From PALSA-693 sp963702305 (GTDB lineage Bacteria > Actinomycetota > Acidimicrobiia > Acidimicrobiales > Palsa-688), in contig CAVPBX010000006.1 of the NCBI GenBank assembly GCA_963702305.1, forward strand, positions 372,001 to 436,000: a DNA stretch of 64,000 nucleotides. The letters are read 5' to 3'. Made by a program: the position numbers and the translations under genes. The stretch's first letter is position 1; the number at the start of each line of letters is the position of its first letter. The notes under the pieces are model-generated. The model was not told where the DNA came from. It made no database searches and saw only the letters and a program-made list of their open reading frames with translations. Positions 45,930 to 55,287 of the stretch are shown piece by piece.

Positions 45930-46874
45930 TCAAGCCGCGGCCAGATCCCGGTACGTGTCGGCGATCTCTCGCGCCACCCGCTCGGCTTCGTAGGCGATCT
46001 CCCACCAGTCGTAGTGCAACACCGTCCAGCCGGCCCGGTTGAGGGCGTTGCCGCGGCGGTTGTCGTGGCGTTGCTTCTCAGGCGTCAGGTGCGCAACCCG
46101 GCCGTCGACCTCGATGACGAGGCGCAACCGCGGGTAGGCGAAGTCGAGTCGGTACCGCCCTCCCGGGCCCCAGGACACCTCGGCCTTGGGCGTCGGGATG
46201 CGGTGGCGGTGCAGGAGCCGGGCGGTCCGACTCTCGAGGACGCTCGGACTGGGGCTGCCGGCGACACCCCGGGCCGCCAGCCGCTGCGCCAGGAGCGCCC
46301 GGCCGGGATGATGGCGGTGCGTGGCTGACGCGGTGGCCGAGCGCTCGAGCGTATCGAGCCGGACGATCTTGCGAGCGACCGCCTGGTCGACGAGGGCATC
46401 CAGGCCATCGGCGGTGGTCGCACCGGCGCAATCGAGGATGGTCCGGGTTGGATCGGTGCACGGCGCGCCTCGCCGCACCACCGTGTGAAACGGATGGCTG
46501 CTGCGCACCGCCCGCAACCCGTCGACCCGGACGGTCCGGTTGCGCGGCACGGTGATCACCGGCTCGGCCGGCGGGTCGTCGCACATCCCGTACACCCACG
46601 CGGCCGAGAGGTGAGAGGCCACCGCCTCACTACCGCCGACGAGCAGAGCACCGCGCAGTCGGGTGATCGGCGTCTCCGGCACCCCGGCCAGGCGGAACAC
46701 ACCGGGATACAGCCGCGCCCACAGCCCGGATGTGACTCGGCGACTGATCTGGCCCGGAGTCAAACCCAGCCGCTCCGCTTCCGCGCGGCTGATCACCCCG
46801 CCGTGGGCGGCGAACCAGGCGGACAGCGCCGCCTCGAGCCCCGGCGCGGTCTCCCAGGTACATCGACGTAACAT
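45930..46874 (-). CDS. AbiEi-type antitoxin-like N-terminus with DUF559 nuclease-like C-terminus
   Basis: 314 residues. The N-terminal part (about 15-60) is a winged-helix resembling AbiEi antitoxins: AAHGGVISRAEAERLGLTPG, QISRRVTSGLW. The middle (VHR-like strands with SSHPFHTVVRRG and TDPTRTILDCAG) is typical of this actinobacterial family. The C-terminal DUF559 region has the PD-(D/E)xK-like core RLDFAYPRLRLVIEVDGR with a downstream HDNRRGNALNRAGWTVLHYDW, similar to very-short-patch-repair endonucleases. The role is unproven; no AbiEii toxin lies next to it. The ATG start has a TATCAT hexamer 8 nt upstream. Base composition of its upstream region is AT-rich compared with the surroundings. 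Confidence 0.8.
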   Translation of the reverse strand: MLRRCTWETAPGLEAALSAWFAAHGGVISRAEAERLGLTPGQISRRVTSGLWARLYPGVFRLAGVPETPITRLRGALLVGGSEAVASHLSAAWVYGMCDDPPAEPVITVPRNRTVRVDGLRAVRSSHPFHTVVRRGAPCTDPTRTILDCAGATTADGLDALVDQAVARKIVRLDTLERSATASATHRHHPGRALLAQRLAARGVAGSPSPSVLESRTARLLHRHRIPTPKAEVSWGPGGRYRLDFAYPRLRLVIEVDGRVAHLTPEKQRHDNRRGNALNRAGWTVLHYDWWEIAYEAERVAREIADTYRDLAAA

Positions 46875-46882
46875 TAAACTCT

Positions 46883-46909
46883 ATGATAACTCATTAATGA
46901 TGGCGACAA
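46883..46909 (-). promoter_or_regulatory. promoter of the AbiEi/DUF559 gene, leaderless
   Basis: On the minus strand: -35 TTGTCG (46909-46904), 15-nt spacer, -10 TATCAT (46888-46883), then 8 nt to ATG 46874. A TCATTAATGA palindrome (46891-46900) lies inside the spacer. Confidence 0.45.
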
Positions 46910-46915
46910 CAGGGG

Positions 46916-46991
46916 CTGGTGCGATTCGCATCTAGGTGCACTTATGTCTATCTCATAGCTATAAGTGCACCCTAGATACAAATCGCACCAG
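46916..46991. repeat. 76-bp inverted repeat between AbiEi/DUF559 gene and rapZ
   Basis: Left arm 46916-46945 and right arm 46961-46991 are inverted copies differing at two substitutions and one inserted base; the loop is 15 nt. The inner part reads TGCACTTAT on the left and ATAAGTGCA on the right. It lies in the 211-nt gap between divergent starts, just upstream of the promoter of the AbiEi/DUF559 gene. A G/C-tract rich in CCCC follows up to rapZ. Confidence 0.85.
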
Positions 46992-47085
46992 GTCGCCCCG
47001 ACCCGCCGGCCCCCCCGCCGGCCCCCGCCGGCCCCGCCGCCGGCCCCAAACCCCGACCCCCCCTCCACCCAGGCAGAATGGCGAG

Positions 47086-47934
47086 GTGGCCGAGTTCCTG
47101 ATCATCACCGGGTTGTCGGGCGCCGGCCGCTCCCAGGCCGGCGCCACCCTCGAGGACCTCGGCTGGTTCGTCATCGACAACATGCCGACCGCTCTGATCA
47201 CCAAGGTCGCCGAACTGATCGCCACCCCCGGTTCCACCACCGACCAGGTGGTGCTGGTGGTGGGCCGCGACGCCGAGCAGCTCGAGGAGCTCGAAGCGGC
47301 TGTCGAGCAGCTGCGTGCCAGCGGGTCGACCGTTCGCACCTTGTTCCTGGAAGCGTCCGACGAGGTGCTGGTCCGCCGCTTCGAGGGCACCCGCCGGCGC
47401 CACCCGCTCGGCCAGGAGGGCGTCACCGAGGCCATCGCCCTGGAGCGGGCCCGGCTGGAGCCCATCCGGGCCCTGGCCGACGTGGTGGTCGACACCACCG
47501 ATCTCAACGTCAACCAGCTCCGCGAGCGGCTGATCGATCTCTTCACCACCGATCGGGCCGAGCCGATGCAGATCTCGGTGATGTCGTTCGGCTTCAAGCA
47601 CGGCGTGCCCCTCGACGTCGACACCGTGTTCGATGCCCGCTTCCTGCCCAATCCGCACTGGGTGGACGAGTTGCGGCCCCTCACCGGGTTGGACGAGCCG
47701 GTGCGGGCGTACGTGCTGGGCCAGCCCGCGGCCCAGGAGTTCGTCCGGAGGGTCGACGACCTGTTGGGCTTCCTCCTGCCGGCGTACATCAAAGAAGGGA
47801 AGTCGTATCTGACGGTGGCGGTCGGTTGTACCGGCGGGCGGCACCGCTCGGTGGCCCTGGTCGAGGAGCTGGGGGACCGGGTGCGGGCGGGCGGGTACGA
47901 CCCCGTCGTGTACCACCGGGACCTGACCCGATGA
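47086..47934 (+). CDS. rapZ: RapZ/YvcJ-family nucleotide-binding protein
   Basis: 282 residues. In enterobacteria RapZ is an RNA-binding adaptor for amino-sugar control; in actinobacteria the role is less clear. The N-terminal P loop is TGLSGAGRSQAG with Arg in place of the usual Lys, as in many actinobacterial relatives. LGWFVIDNMP, EASDEVLVRRFEGTRRRHPL and the C-terminal VAVGCTGGRHRSVALVE with the conserved HxxR-type cluster follow. The GTG start is preceded 6 nt upstream by CAGAAT. It overlaps yvcK by four bases (ATGA). Confidence 0.92.
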   Translation: MAEFLIITGLSGAGRSQAGATLEDLGWFVIDNMPTALITKVAELIATPGSTTDQVVLVVGRDAEQLEELEAAVEQLRASGSTVRTLFLEASDEVLVRRFEGTRRRHPLGQEGVTEAIALERARLEPIRALADVVVDTTDLNVNQLRERLIDLFTTDRAEPMQISVMSFGFKHGVPLDVDTVFDARFLPNPHWVDELRPLTGLDEPVRAYVLGQPAAQEFVRRVDDLLGFLLPAYIKEGKSYLTVAVGCTGGRHRSVALVEELGDRVRAGGYDPVVYHRDLTR

Positions 47935-48809
47935 CCGCGGCCGGCCCGCGCGTGGTGGCCCTCGGCGGCGGCCACGGCCTGGCCACCACCCTGCAGGCCG
48001 TGCGTCAGTACGCGTCGCAGGTGACCGCGGTGGTGTCGGTGGCGGACGACGGGGGGTCGAGCGGCCGTCTGCGCCAGATCGCCGGCATCCCCGCGCCGGG
48101 TGATCTGCGCCGCTGCCTGGTGGCGATGGCCGCCGAGGACTCGTTGTGGGCCCGGGCCTTCGAGTACCGCTTCCCGTCCGGCGACCTCGAAGGGCACGCC
48201 CTCGGCAACCTGTTGATCGCCGGGCTGGCCAACGTCACCGGCGACTTCGGCGAGGCCCTGGATCTGGCTGCCGGCCTGGTGGGCGCGGCCGGGCGGGTCC
48301 TGCCCGCCACGTCCGTGCCCGTGGTCCTCAAGGCGGACGTCGCCGGCCGGGAGGTGGTGGGCCAGGTCAACGTGTCCGAGTCGCCGGGCGCCATCTCGTC
48401 GGTGTCGATCGTCCCGCCTGACGCGCCCGTCCCGCCGGAGGTGCTGGCGGCGGTGGCCGACGCGGACCAGGTCGTGCTGGGTCCCGGTTCGTTGTTTACC
48501 AGCGTGCTGGCGGTGGGGGCCGTGCCGGCGATCCGGGCCGCCCTGGCCGAGCGGCCGGGCGGTCGGGTCTACGTGTGCAACCTCCGGCCCCAGCCTCCGG
48601 AGACGGCGGGTTTCACCGCCGACGAACACGTGCGGGCCGTGCTCGACCACGGAATCCCGCTCGACACGGTCGTGGTTTCGACGCCCGCGGGCGCCCCCGC
48701 CCCCGCCAGCATGTGCGGCGTTCCGGTCGCCGCCGGCGACCTGGCCCGACCGGACGGCACCGGTCACGACCCGCGAGGGCTGGCTTCGGTCCTACGGTTG
48801 CTGACATAG
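47931..48809 (+). CDS. yvcK: YvcK/CofD-like protein
   Basis: 292 residues. YvcK-family proteins bind UDP-sugars and influence gluconeogenic growth and cell-wall synthesis. Visible: VVALGGGHGLATTLQAVR, VSVADDGGSSGRLR and VLGPGSLFTSVLAVGAVP, all diagnostic. The ATG overlaps the rapZ stop. In most actinobacteria whiA follows directly; here only 57 nt separate the stop from gap, so whiA is missing at this place. Confidence 0.93.
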   Translation: MTAAGPRVVALGGGHGLATTLQAVRQYASQVTAVVSVADDGGSSGRLRQIAGIPAPGDLRRCLVAMAAEDSLWARAFEYRFPSGDLEGHALGNLLIAGLANVTGDFGEALDLAAGLVGAAGRVLPATSVPVVLKADVAGREVVGQVNVSESPGAISSVSIVPPDAPVPPEVLAAVADADQVVLGPGSLFTSVLAVGAVPAIRAALAERPGGRVYVCNLRPQPPETAGFTADEHVRAVLDHGIPLDTVVVSTPAGAPAPASMCGVPVAAGDLARPDGTGHDPRGLASVLRLLT

Positions 48810-48866
48810 TGACCGACGGGCCGTGAGCCTGCCGGCCCCATTGACCGGGAGACCAAGGAGCGAACG

Positions 48867-49898
<1,032 letters not shown>

Positions 49899-49910
49899 GG
49901 GCGCGGATTC

Positions 49911-51067
49911 ATGGAAAAAAGGGTCCCCGTCCTCGAAGACCTGCCCCCGGTACGGGGCAAACGGGTCCTGGTGCGCACGGATTTCAACGTCCCGATGGCC
50001 GGAGGCCAGATCACCGACGACCTGCGCATTCGGCTGCCGCTGGAGACCCTGACCTGGTTGCTCGACCAGGGGCAGCCCGGGTCACCACCGCCAGCCACCT
50101 GGGTCGCCCCCAGGGCCGGCCGGACCCGGCCTTCGCCATGACCCCGGTCCGCGAACGACTGCACGACCTGCTGGCCGCCGCCGGCGCCGAGGCCGGCCGG
50201 GTCGAGGTCACGGAGAACCTGCGCTTCGACCCGCGGGAGGAAGCCGGCGACCTCTCGTTCGCCCGGGAACTGGTCGCGGGACAGGACCTGTTCGTCAACG
50301 AGGCGTTCGGCGCCGCCCACCGGGCTCACGCCTCCGTGATCGGTCCGCCCAAATTCCTCCCGTCTGCAGCCGGCCGGGTCATGGCCCGCGAGGCCGAAGT
50401 GCTCGACCGGTTGCTGCACGGCGCGGCGCGTCCGTTCGTGGCCGTGCTGGGCGGCTCGAAGGTCAGCGACAAGCTGGGCGTGATCGAGGCGTTGCTGGAT
50501 CGCGTCGATGCCCTGGTCGTCGGCGGGGGGATGTGTTTCACCTTCTTGGCCGCCCAGGGCCACCGAGTCGGGCAGTCCCTGTTGGAGCCGGATCAGGTCC
50601 AGAGCTGCGCCCGGCTGCTGGCGTCCGGCCGGCGGATCCTGATCCCGAGCGACCTCACCGTGCTCAGCCCCGGTGGGCGGTTCGGCGCTGACGCCGACCG
50701 GAGTGGCGAGGTGCGCCAGGTCGGCACCGACGTGCCGGACGGATGGACCGGTCTCGACATCGGTCCCGGCACCGCGGCGGAATTCGCCGACGCCATCACC
50801 GAGGGGCGCACCGTCATGTGGAATGGGCCGATGGGGGTGTTCGAAGACCCGCGGTTCGCGGCCGGCACCCGCACGGTGGCGGAAGCGGTCGCGGACGCCC
50901 GCGGCTTCACGGTGGCGGGCGGCGGCGACACCGCCGCGGCGCTGGCCGAGTTCAAGCTGGCCGACCGGATCGACCACGTCTCGACCGGCGGCGGCGCCTC
51001 GCTCGAATTCCTCGAGCACGGCGACCTGCCGGGGTTGGCGGCGTTGCGGGAGGGGATGCAGCAGTGA
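49911..51067 (+). pseudogene. pgk: phosphoglycerate kinase, one frameshift
   Basis: Transfers the phosphate of 1,3-bisphosphoglycerate to ADP. The N-terminal part (KRVLVRTDFNVPMAGGQITDD) ends near 50071, where one G is missing from a G-run; the other frame continues with VTTASHLGRPQG, TENLRFDPREEAG, FVAVLGGSKVSDKLG, the nucleotide loop WNGPMGVFEDPRFA and GGGDTAAAL. All domains of the family are present. As the only pgk visible and part of the central glycolytic operon, it is most likely intact in the organism and damaged by a sequence error. Confidence 0.9.
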
Positions 51068-51852
51068 GAGCCGCCACCCGGCGGCCGCTCATCTCGGGGA
51101 ACTGGAAGATGAACCTCACTCACCTGGACGCCATCGCGGTCGTCCAGAAGCTCGCCTTCAGCCTGGATCGGCACGACCAGGAGCGGACGGACGTGTCGGT
51201 GCACCCGCCTTTTACCGCCCTGCGATCGGTGCAGACCATGATCGACGCGGACGATATGCCGATCGCCCTCGGGGCGCAGGACGTGTACTGGGAGGATCGA
51301 GGCGCCTACACGGGGGAGATCAGCCCGCTCATGCTGGCGAAGCTCAACGTGTCCTACGTGATCGTGGGCCACTCCGAACGCCGCCAGTACTTCGCCGAGA
51401 CCGATGAGACCGTGCGCAAGAAGGTGGCCGCCGTGCTGCGGGCGGGCATGACGCCGATCCTGTGTGTGGGCGAAACGTCCGCCGAGCGGGATGCGGGGGG
51501 CACCGAGACCAAGGTGCTGGGCCAGCTGCAGGCCGGCCTGGCCGGCCTCGAGCCGGATGCGGTGGGCGGGCTGGTGGTGGCCTACGAACCGATCTGGGCC
51601 ATCGGCACCGGTCGGACCGCCACGCCCGACGATGCCCAGGCGGTGTGCGGGGCCGTGCGGGCCGCGGTGGCGGCCGATTTCGGCGCCGGCGCCGGGGCCT
51701 CGGTCCGGGTCCAATACGGGGGATCCGTCAAGGCGGACAACATCGCTGATCTCATGGCCCAACCCGACATCGACGGCGCCCTCGTCGGCGGCGCCAGCCT
51801 GGACCCCGACGAATTCGCCCAGATCGTCGGGTTTGGCCGACCCGAAAAATGA
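51064..51852 (+). CDS. tpiA: triosephosphate isomerase
   Basis: Interconverts dihydroxyacetone phosphate and glyceraldehyde 3-phosphate. 262 residues. ISGNWKMN carries the substrate Asn/Lys, VIVGHSERRQYF the electrophilic His, and VVAYEPIWAIGTG the catalytic Glu; VQYGGSVKADN is the phosphate loop. The GTG start at 51064 overlaps the pgk stop (GTGA). Confidence 0.96.
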   Translation: MRAATRRPLISGNWKMNLTHLDAIAVVQKLAFSLDRHDQERTDVSVHPPFTALRSVQTMIDADDMPIALGAQDVYWEDRGAYTGEISPLMLAKLNVSYVIVGHSERRQYFAETDETVRKKVAAVLRAGMTPILCVGETSAERDAGGTETKVLGQLQAGLAGLEPDAVGGLVVAYEPIWAIGTGRTATPDDAQAVCGAVRAAVAADFGAGAGASVRVQYGGSVKADNIADLMAQPDIDGALVGGASLDPDEFAQIVGFGRPEK

Positions 51853-51860
51853 CCGAACTC

Positions 51861-51880
51861 TTTGTTACAGCTGTGACAAA
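51861..51880. promoter_or_regulatory. 20-bp near-perfect palindrome upstream of secG
   Basis: TTTGTTACAGCTGTGACAAA, symmetric except for one T/G pair. It lies in the 141-nt tpiA-secG gap, just before a possible -35 TTGTCA at 51890. The shape (TTGT-N-ACA, spaced dyad) resembles sites for CRP/FNR-type dimeric regulators, but no matching regulator is in the window. Confidence 0.45.
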
Positions 51881-51993
51881 CCTGAGAGCTTGTCAACACA
51901 GATGTCTCGCCACCTGTGATGATGTGCTGCTATGTTGCGTCCGCCGCCTGGGGAAGCCCAGGTGAAGAGCAAGGAGGAGGAGGCGACGTCAGC

Positions 51994-52224
51994 TTGTTGA
52001 CCGCCATCATCATCGCCATTCATATCGCCGTGTCGCTCTTGCTGATCGGTATGGTCCTGCTGCACAGCGGCAAGGGCGGCGGCTTGTCGGAGATGTTCGG
52101 CGGAGGCCTGGGTCAGGCAGCCGCGGGATCCACCGTGGCGGAACGCAACCTGGACCGGGCGACGATCGCCTGTGCCGTCTGCTTCTTCTTCACCACCATC
52201 ATCCTGGCCATCCGTCTGCAGTAA
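51994..52224 (+). CDS. secG: protein translocase subunit SecG
   Basis: Small membrane subunit of the Sec translocon, 76-77 residues. Two hydrophobic segments (about 3-22 and 53-73) flank the conserved cytoplasmic loop HSGKGGGLSEMFGGG and the SXAERNLDR segment. A GGAGGAGG run ends about 11 nt before TTG 51994, with a second TTG directly after; both are possible starts. secG after tpiA is a common actinobacterial order. Confidence 0.88.
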   Translation: MLTAIIIAIHIAVSLLLIGMVLLHSGKGGGLSEMFGGGLGQAAAGSTVAERNLDRATIACAVCFFFTTIILAIRLQ

Positions 52225-52271
52225 GGCGAGATTGACCGATGGGGGAGCCGACACGAGCGGTGTACGTAGGA

Positions 52272-52312
52272 GACCGGCACTGCGGTGCCGGTCACGAGAC
52301 GAGGAGGGTCTC
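52272..52312 (+). promoter_or_regulatory. leader hairpins enclosing the ribosome-binding site of the solute-binding protein gene
   Basis: Hairpin 1: GACCGGCAC/GTGCCGGTC (52272-52280, 52285-52293). Hairpin 2: GAGAC/GTCTC (52296-52300, 52308-52312) with the loop GAGGAGG, which holds the Shine-Dalgarno sequence; ATG 52318 follows 5 nt after the stem. The layout suggests modest structural control of translation. Confidence 0.5.
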
Positions 52313-52317
52313 AAATC

Positions 52318-54138
52318 ATGAAAGGTTCTCAACGAACTACAGTGCGATTGGCCGCGGCGGTCGCCGTCCTGGCGATGGTGGGTGCGGCCTGCGGCAGCAG
52401 CAAGACGGCCAGTCCGAGTGGCGGTGGCTCGACGGCCGGCACCGGCTTGCAGATTCTCAACGCCAATAGCGCGGGAACGCCGAAGACCGGCGGCACCCTG
52501 ACGGTGCTTGGCTCCGGCGACATCGACGACAACCTCGATCCCAACTACGGCTACTACACGCTCGACTACGTCGCTTACCAGTTGTACGAGCGCAACTTGT
52601 ACACCTATCCGAGCATTCCCGGACAGACGTTTACCCTGGCGCCGGACCTGGCGACCGGCTTCCCGGTGGTCAGCAACGGCGGGCTCAAGGAAGCGGTCAC
52701 CATCCGCACCGGCGCCATGTGGAACACCACCCCACCCCGCCAGGTGACCGCCGCGGACGTGATCCGAGGGGTCAAGCGCAGCTGCAATCCCACCTTCCCC
52801 TTCGCGGGTCAGGCCGACTTCGCGGACGTCCTCGTCGGGTATACCGCCTTCTGTAACGGGTTCGCCAAGATATCGGCGACCAGCGCGTCGGCCCAGAAGG
52901 CGTACGTCGACGGCAACCAGATCTCGGGTGTGACCGTCGACCCGTCGAATCCGCAGACCGTGGACTTCACCCTCAGCAAGCCGGCCAGCTATTTCGCCGG
53001 CACGCTCAACCTGTCGTGGGCGAACCCGGTGCCGGAGGAGATCTTCAACTATGTACCGGACACCCCCGCCCAGGCGGCGCACACCTTCTCCGACGGCCCG
53101 TATCAGGTGCAGTCCTACTCGCCCAACAAGTCGATCGTGTTCGTGCGGAACCCGGCGTGGCAGCAGTCGAGTGACCCGATCCGCAAGGCGTACGTCGACC
53201 AGATCAACGTCTCAGAGACGGGGACCCAGCAGTCGATCTTCCTGCAGGTCCTGACCAACACCCCGCAGGCAGACATGCAATGGGACGTGCACGTGCCTGC
53301 CAACGACGTGGCCGGCCTCATCGCCAGCAAGAACCCGGACTTCCAGCTGGTGACCGAGGGGGCGACCAATCCGTACATCGTCTTCAACACCATCTCCAAG
53401 AACAATGGGGGGGCGCTGGGGAACCCGCTGGTGCGCCAGGCGATCTCCTACGCCTTCGACCGGACCCAGTTCGTCCAGAACGCAGGAGGGCCCGCGGTGG
53501 CGCCGCCGCTGACCCATCTCATCGCGCCAGGCACGGACGGGTCATCGCCCAACTTCGACCTGTACCCCTACAACCCGGCCAAGGCCAAGCAACTACTGGC
53601 CCAGGCCGGCCATCCCACCCTGACGCTCACCTGGCTGTACCGGCCGTCTCAAAGCGTGGTCGCGCTCAAGGACTTCGAAACGGCTCAGGCTCAGTTGGCT
53701 GCGGTGGGGATCACGCTCAAGGGTCTGGCCGTTTCCGGCGGTGACTTCTACGGCAAGTACCTCACCCCGGGCACGGCTGCCAAGAACAGCGTGTGGGATC
53801 TGGCCGAGGCCGGATGGGGTCCCGACTGGTACCCGACGGGTGGCAAGTCCTACTTCGAGCCGATCCTCGACGGCAATAACCTGCCGCCCGCGTCGAGCAA
53901 CTTCGGGTTCTTCAACGACCCGAAGCTCAACTCGATCATCCAGCAGGCCCTGGCGGCGCCCACTGATTCCGCCGCTTCGACCCTGTGGCACCAGGCCGAC
54001 GTAGAGGCGATGACGCAGGCCGCGGTATATCCCGTCGAGGCTCCCAACGAGCCGACCGTCCACGGCTCCCGGGTGCACAACTGTGTGTACATCGGCGCCA
54101 TCCAGAACTGTGACCTGGCCAACATCTGGCTGAGCTAG
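52318..54138 (+). CDS. ABC transporter solute-binding lipoprotein (SBP family 5)
   Basis: 606 residues, extracytoplasmic binding protein for peptides or similar ligands (OppA/DppA/NikA family). A lipoprotein signal peptide: positive start, hydrophobic core RLAAAVAVLAMVGAAC with the lipobox Cys at about 24, then a Ser/Gly-rich linker. The mature part has GGTLTVLGSGDIDDNLDPNYG (family entry), PQTVDFTLSKPASYF, RQAISYAFDRTQFV and EAGWGPDWYPTG. An ATG further upstream at 52285 is less likely because the signal peptide and ribosome-binding site begin at 52318. It heads the importer operon and is followed by a strong hairpin. Confidence 0.93.
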   Translation: MKGSQRTTVRLAAAVAVLAMVGAACGSSKTASPSGGGSTAGTGLQILNANSAGTPKTGGTLTVLGSGDIDDNLDPNYGYYTLDYVAYQLYERNLYTYPSIPGQTFTLAPDLATGFPVVSNGGLKEAVTIRTGAMWNTTPPRQVTAADVIRGVKRSCNPTFPFAGQADFADVLVGYTAFCNGFAKISATSASAQKAYVDGNQISGVTVDPSNPQTVDFTLSKPASYFAGTLNLSWANPVPEEIFNYVPDTPAQAAHTFSDGPYQVQSYSPNKSIVFVRNPAWQQSSDPIRKAYVDQINVSETGTQQSIFLQVLTNTPQADMQWDVHVPANDVAGLIASKNPDFQLVTEGATNPYIVFNTISKNNGGALGNPLVRQAISYAFDRTQFVQNAGGPAVAPPLTHLIAPGTDGSSPNFDLYPYNPAKAKQLLAQAGHPTLTLTWLYRPSQSVVALKDFETAQAQLAAVGITLKGLAVSGGDFYGKYLTPGTAAKNSVWDLAEAGWGPDWYPTGGKSYFEPILDGNNLPPASSNFGFFNDPKLNSIIQQALAAPTDSAASTLWHQADVEAMTQAAVYPVEAPNEPTVHGSRVHNCVYIGAIQNCDLANIWLS

Positions 54139-54167
54139 CCCGGTCCCTTTCGAAAACCCAGTAGCAA

Positions 54168-54201
54168 GGATCGGCCCGGCGGTGCACCGCCGGGCCGATC
54201 C
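54168..54201 (+). terminator. 34-bp perfect palindrome between binding-protein and ATPase genes
   Basis: Arms of 17 bp with no intervening loop (GGATCGGCCCGGCGGTG and its inverse). No T-run follows. In such operons a hairpin after the binding-protein gene usually halts part of transcription or protects the upstream mRNA, giving more binding protein than membrane components. Confidence 0.7.
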
Positions 54202-54267
54202 CAATCCCAGTAGTCGAACCATTTCCCTGCCACATCACTACATTGAAGGAGGGGGAGGACGACCGGA

Positions 54268-55287
54268 ATGCCTCTGCTCGAGATAAAGGACCTGCAGGTG
54301 GCCTTCCCGACGACCGACGGGGTCGTGCGGGCGGTGAGAGGCGTGTCCTTCTCAGTCGAGAAAGGCCAGACGCTCGGGATCGTGGGGGAGTCCGGATCCG
54401 GCAAGAGCGTCTCGACGCAGACGGTCATGGGACTCACCCGCGGCGCCCAGATATCCGGCCAGGCCCTCTTCCAGGGCACGGATCTCCTGACCATGACCGA
54501 GCGGGAGCTCCGCGCCGTCCGGGGCGCCCAGATCGCCATGGTCTTCCAGGACCCGCTCTCCAGCCTGCACCCGTACTACCGGGTCGGATGGCAGATCGTG
54601 GAGATGATCCGGGCCCACGAGCCACATACGTCGAAGGCCGCCGGGCGCAAGCGGGCGATCGAGTTGCTCCGGCTGGTCGGCATTCCCCAGCCGGATCGGC
54701 GAGTCGACGATTTTCCTCACCAGTTTTCCGGGGGTATGCGCCAGCGGGCGATGATCGCCATGGCCATGGCCCTCAACCCCGCCCTGCTCATCGCCGACGA
54801 GCCCACTACCGCCCTGGACGTCACGGTCCAGGCCCAGGTCCTCCGGGTCATCGAGCGACTGCAAGAGGAGTTCGGGACGGCCGTCATCATCATCACCCAC
54901 GACCTCGGGGTCATGGCGGAAGTGGCCGACGACGTCGTTGTCATGTACGCCGGCGCCATCATGGAATCGGCTCCGCTCGACGCGATCTTCTACGAGAGCC
55001 ACCATCCCTATACCGAGGGCCTCTTGCGCTCCCTGCCGGGATACGGGGCGGACCGGGCCCGGTTGCAGCCGATCACGGGGCAGCCTCCCAGCCTGATCAC
55101 GTTACCGTCGGGTTGTCCCTTCCATCCCCGCTGCCCATACGTGATGGATCGCTGCCGCACCGAGGTGCCGCCCCGGGCCGAGGTGGGCGGTAATCCCCAA
55201 CACCTCTCGGCCTGCTGGCTTTCCAGGGATCCGGAGGAACGTGCTGCCATCCGGGCCCGGGTGGTCGGGGAGACGGTGTCGTCGTGA
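54268..55287 (+). CDS. ABC transporter ATP-binding protein (DppD/OppD-like)
   Basis: 339 residues. Walker A IVGESGSGKSVSTQ, Q loop VFQDPLSSLHPYY, signature HQFSGGMRQRAMIAMAM, Walker B LLIADEPTTALDV and the switch His in IIITHDLGVM. The C-terminal oligopeptide-transporter extension includes GCPFHPRCPY with Cys residues that bind an iron-sulfur or metal site in relatives. GGAGG-rich sequence precedes the ATG. It overlaps the next ATPase by four bases (GTGA). Confidence 0.93.
   Translation: MPLLEIKDLQVAFPTTDGVVRAVRGVSFSVEKGQTLGIVGESGSGKSVSTQTVMGLTRGAQISGQALFQGTDLLTMTERELRAVRGAQIAMVFQDPLSSLHPYYRVGWQIVEMIRAHEPHTSKAAGRKRAIELLRLVGIPQPDRRVDDFPHQFSGGMRQRAMIAMAMALNPALLIADEPTTALDVTVQAQVLRVIERLQEEFGTAVIIITHDLGVMAEVADDVVVMYAGAIMESAPLDAIFYESHHPYTEGLLRSLPGYGADRARLQPITGQPPSLITLPSGCPFHPRCPYVMDRCRTEVPPRAEVGGNPQHLSACWLSRDPEERAAIRARVVGETVSS

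Noticed and set aside
54168..54201. Perfect palindrome considered as a mobile-element end or recombination site
   Set aside because: Its place directly after the binding-protein gene in an ABC operon is explained by the usual intercistronic hairpin.
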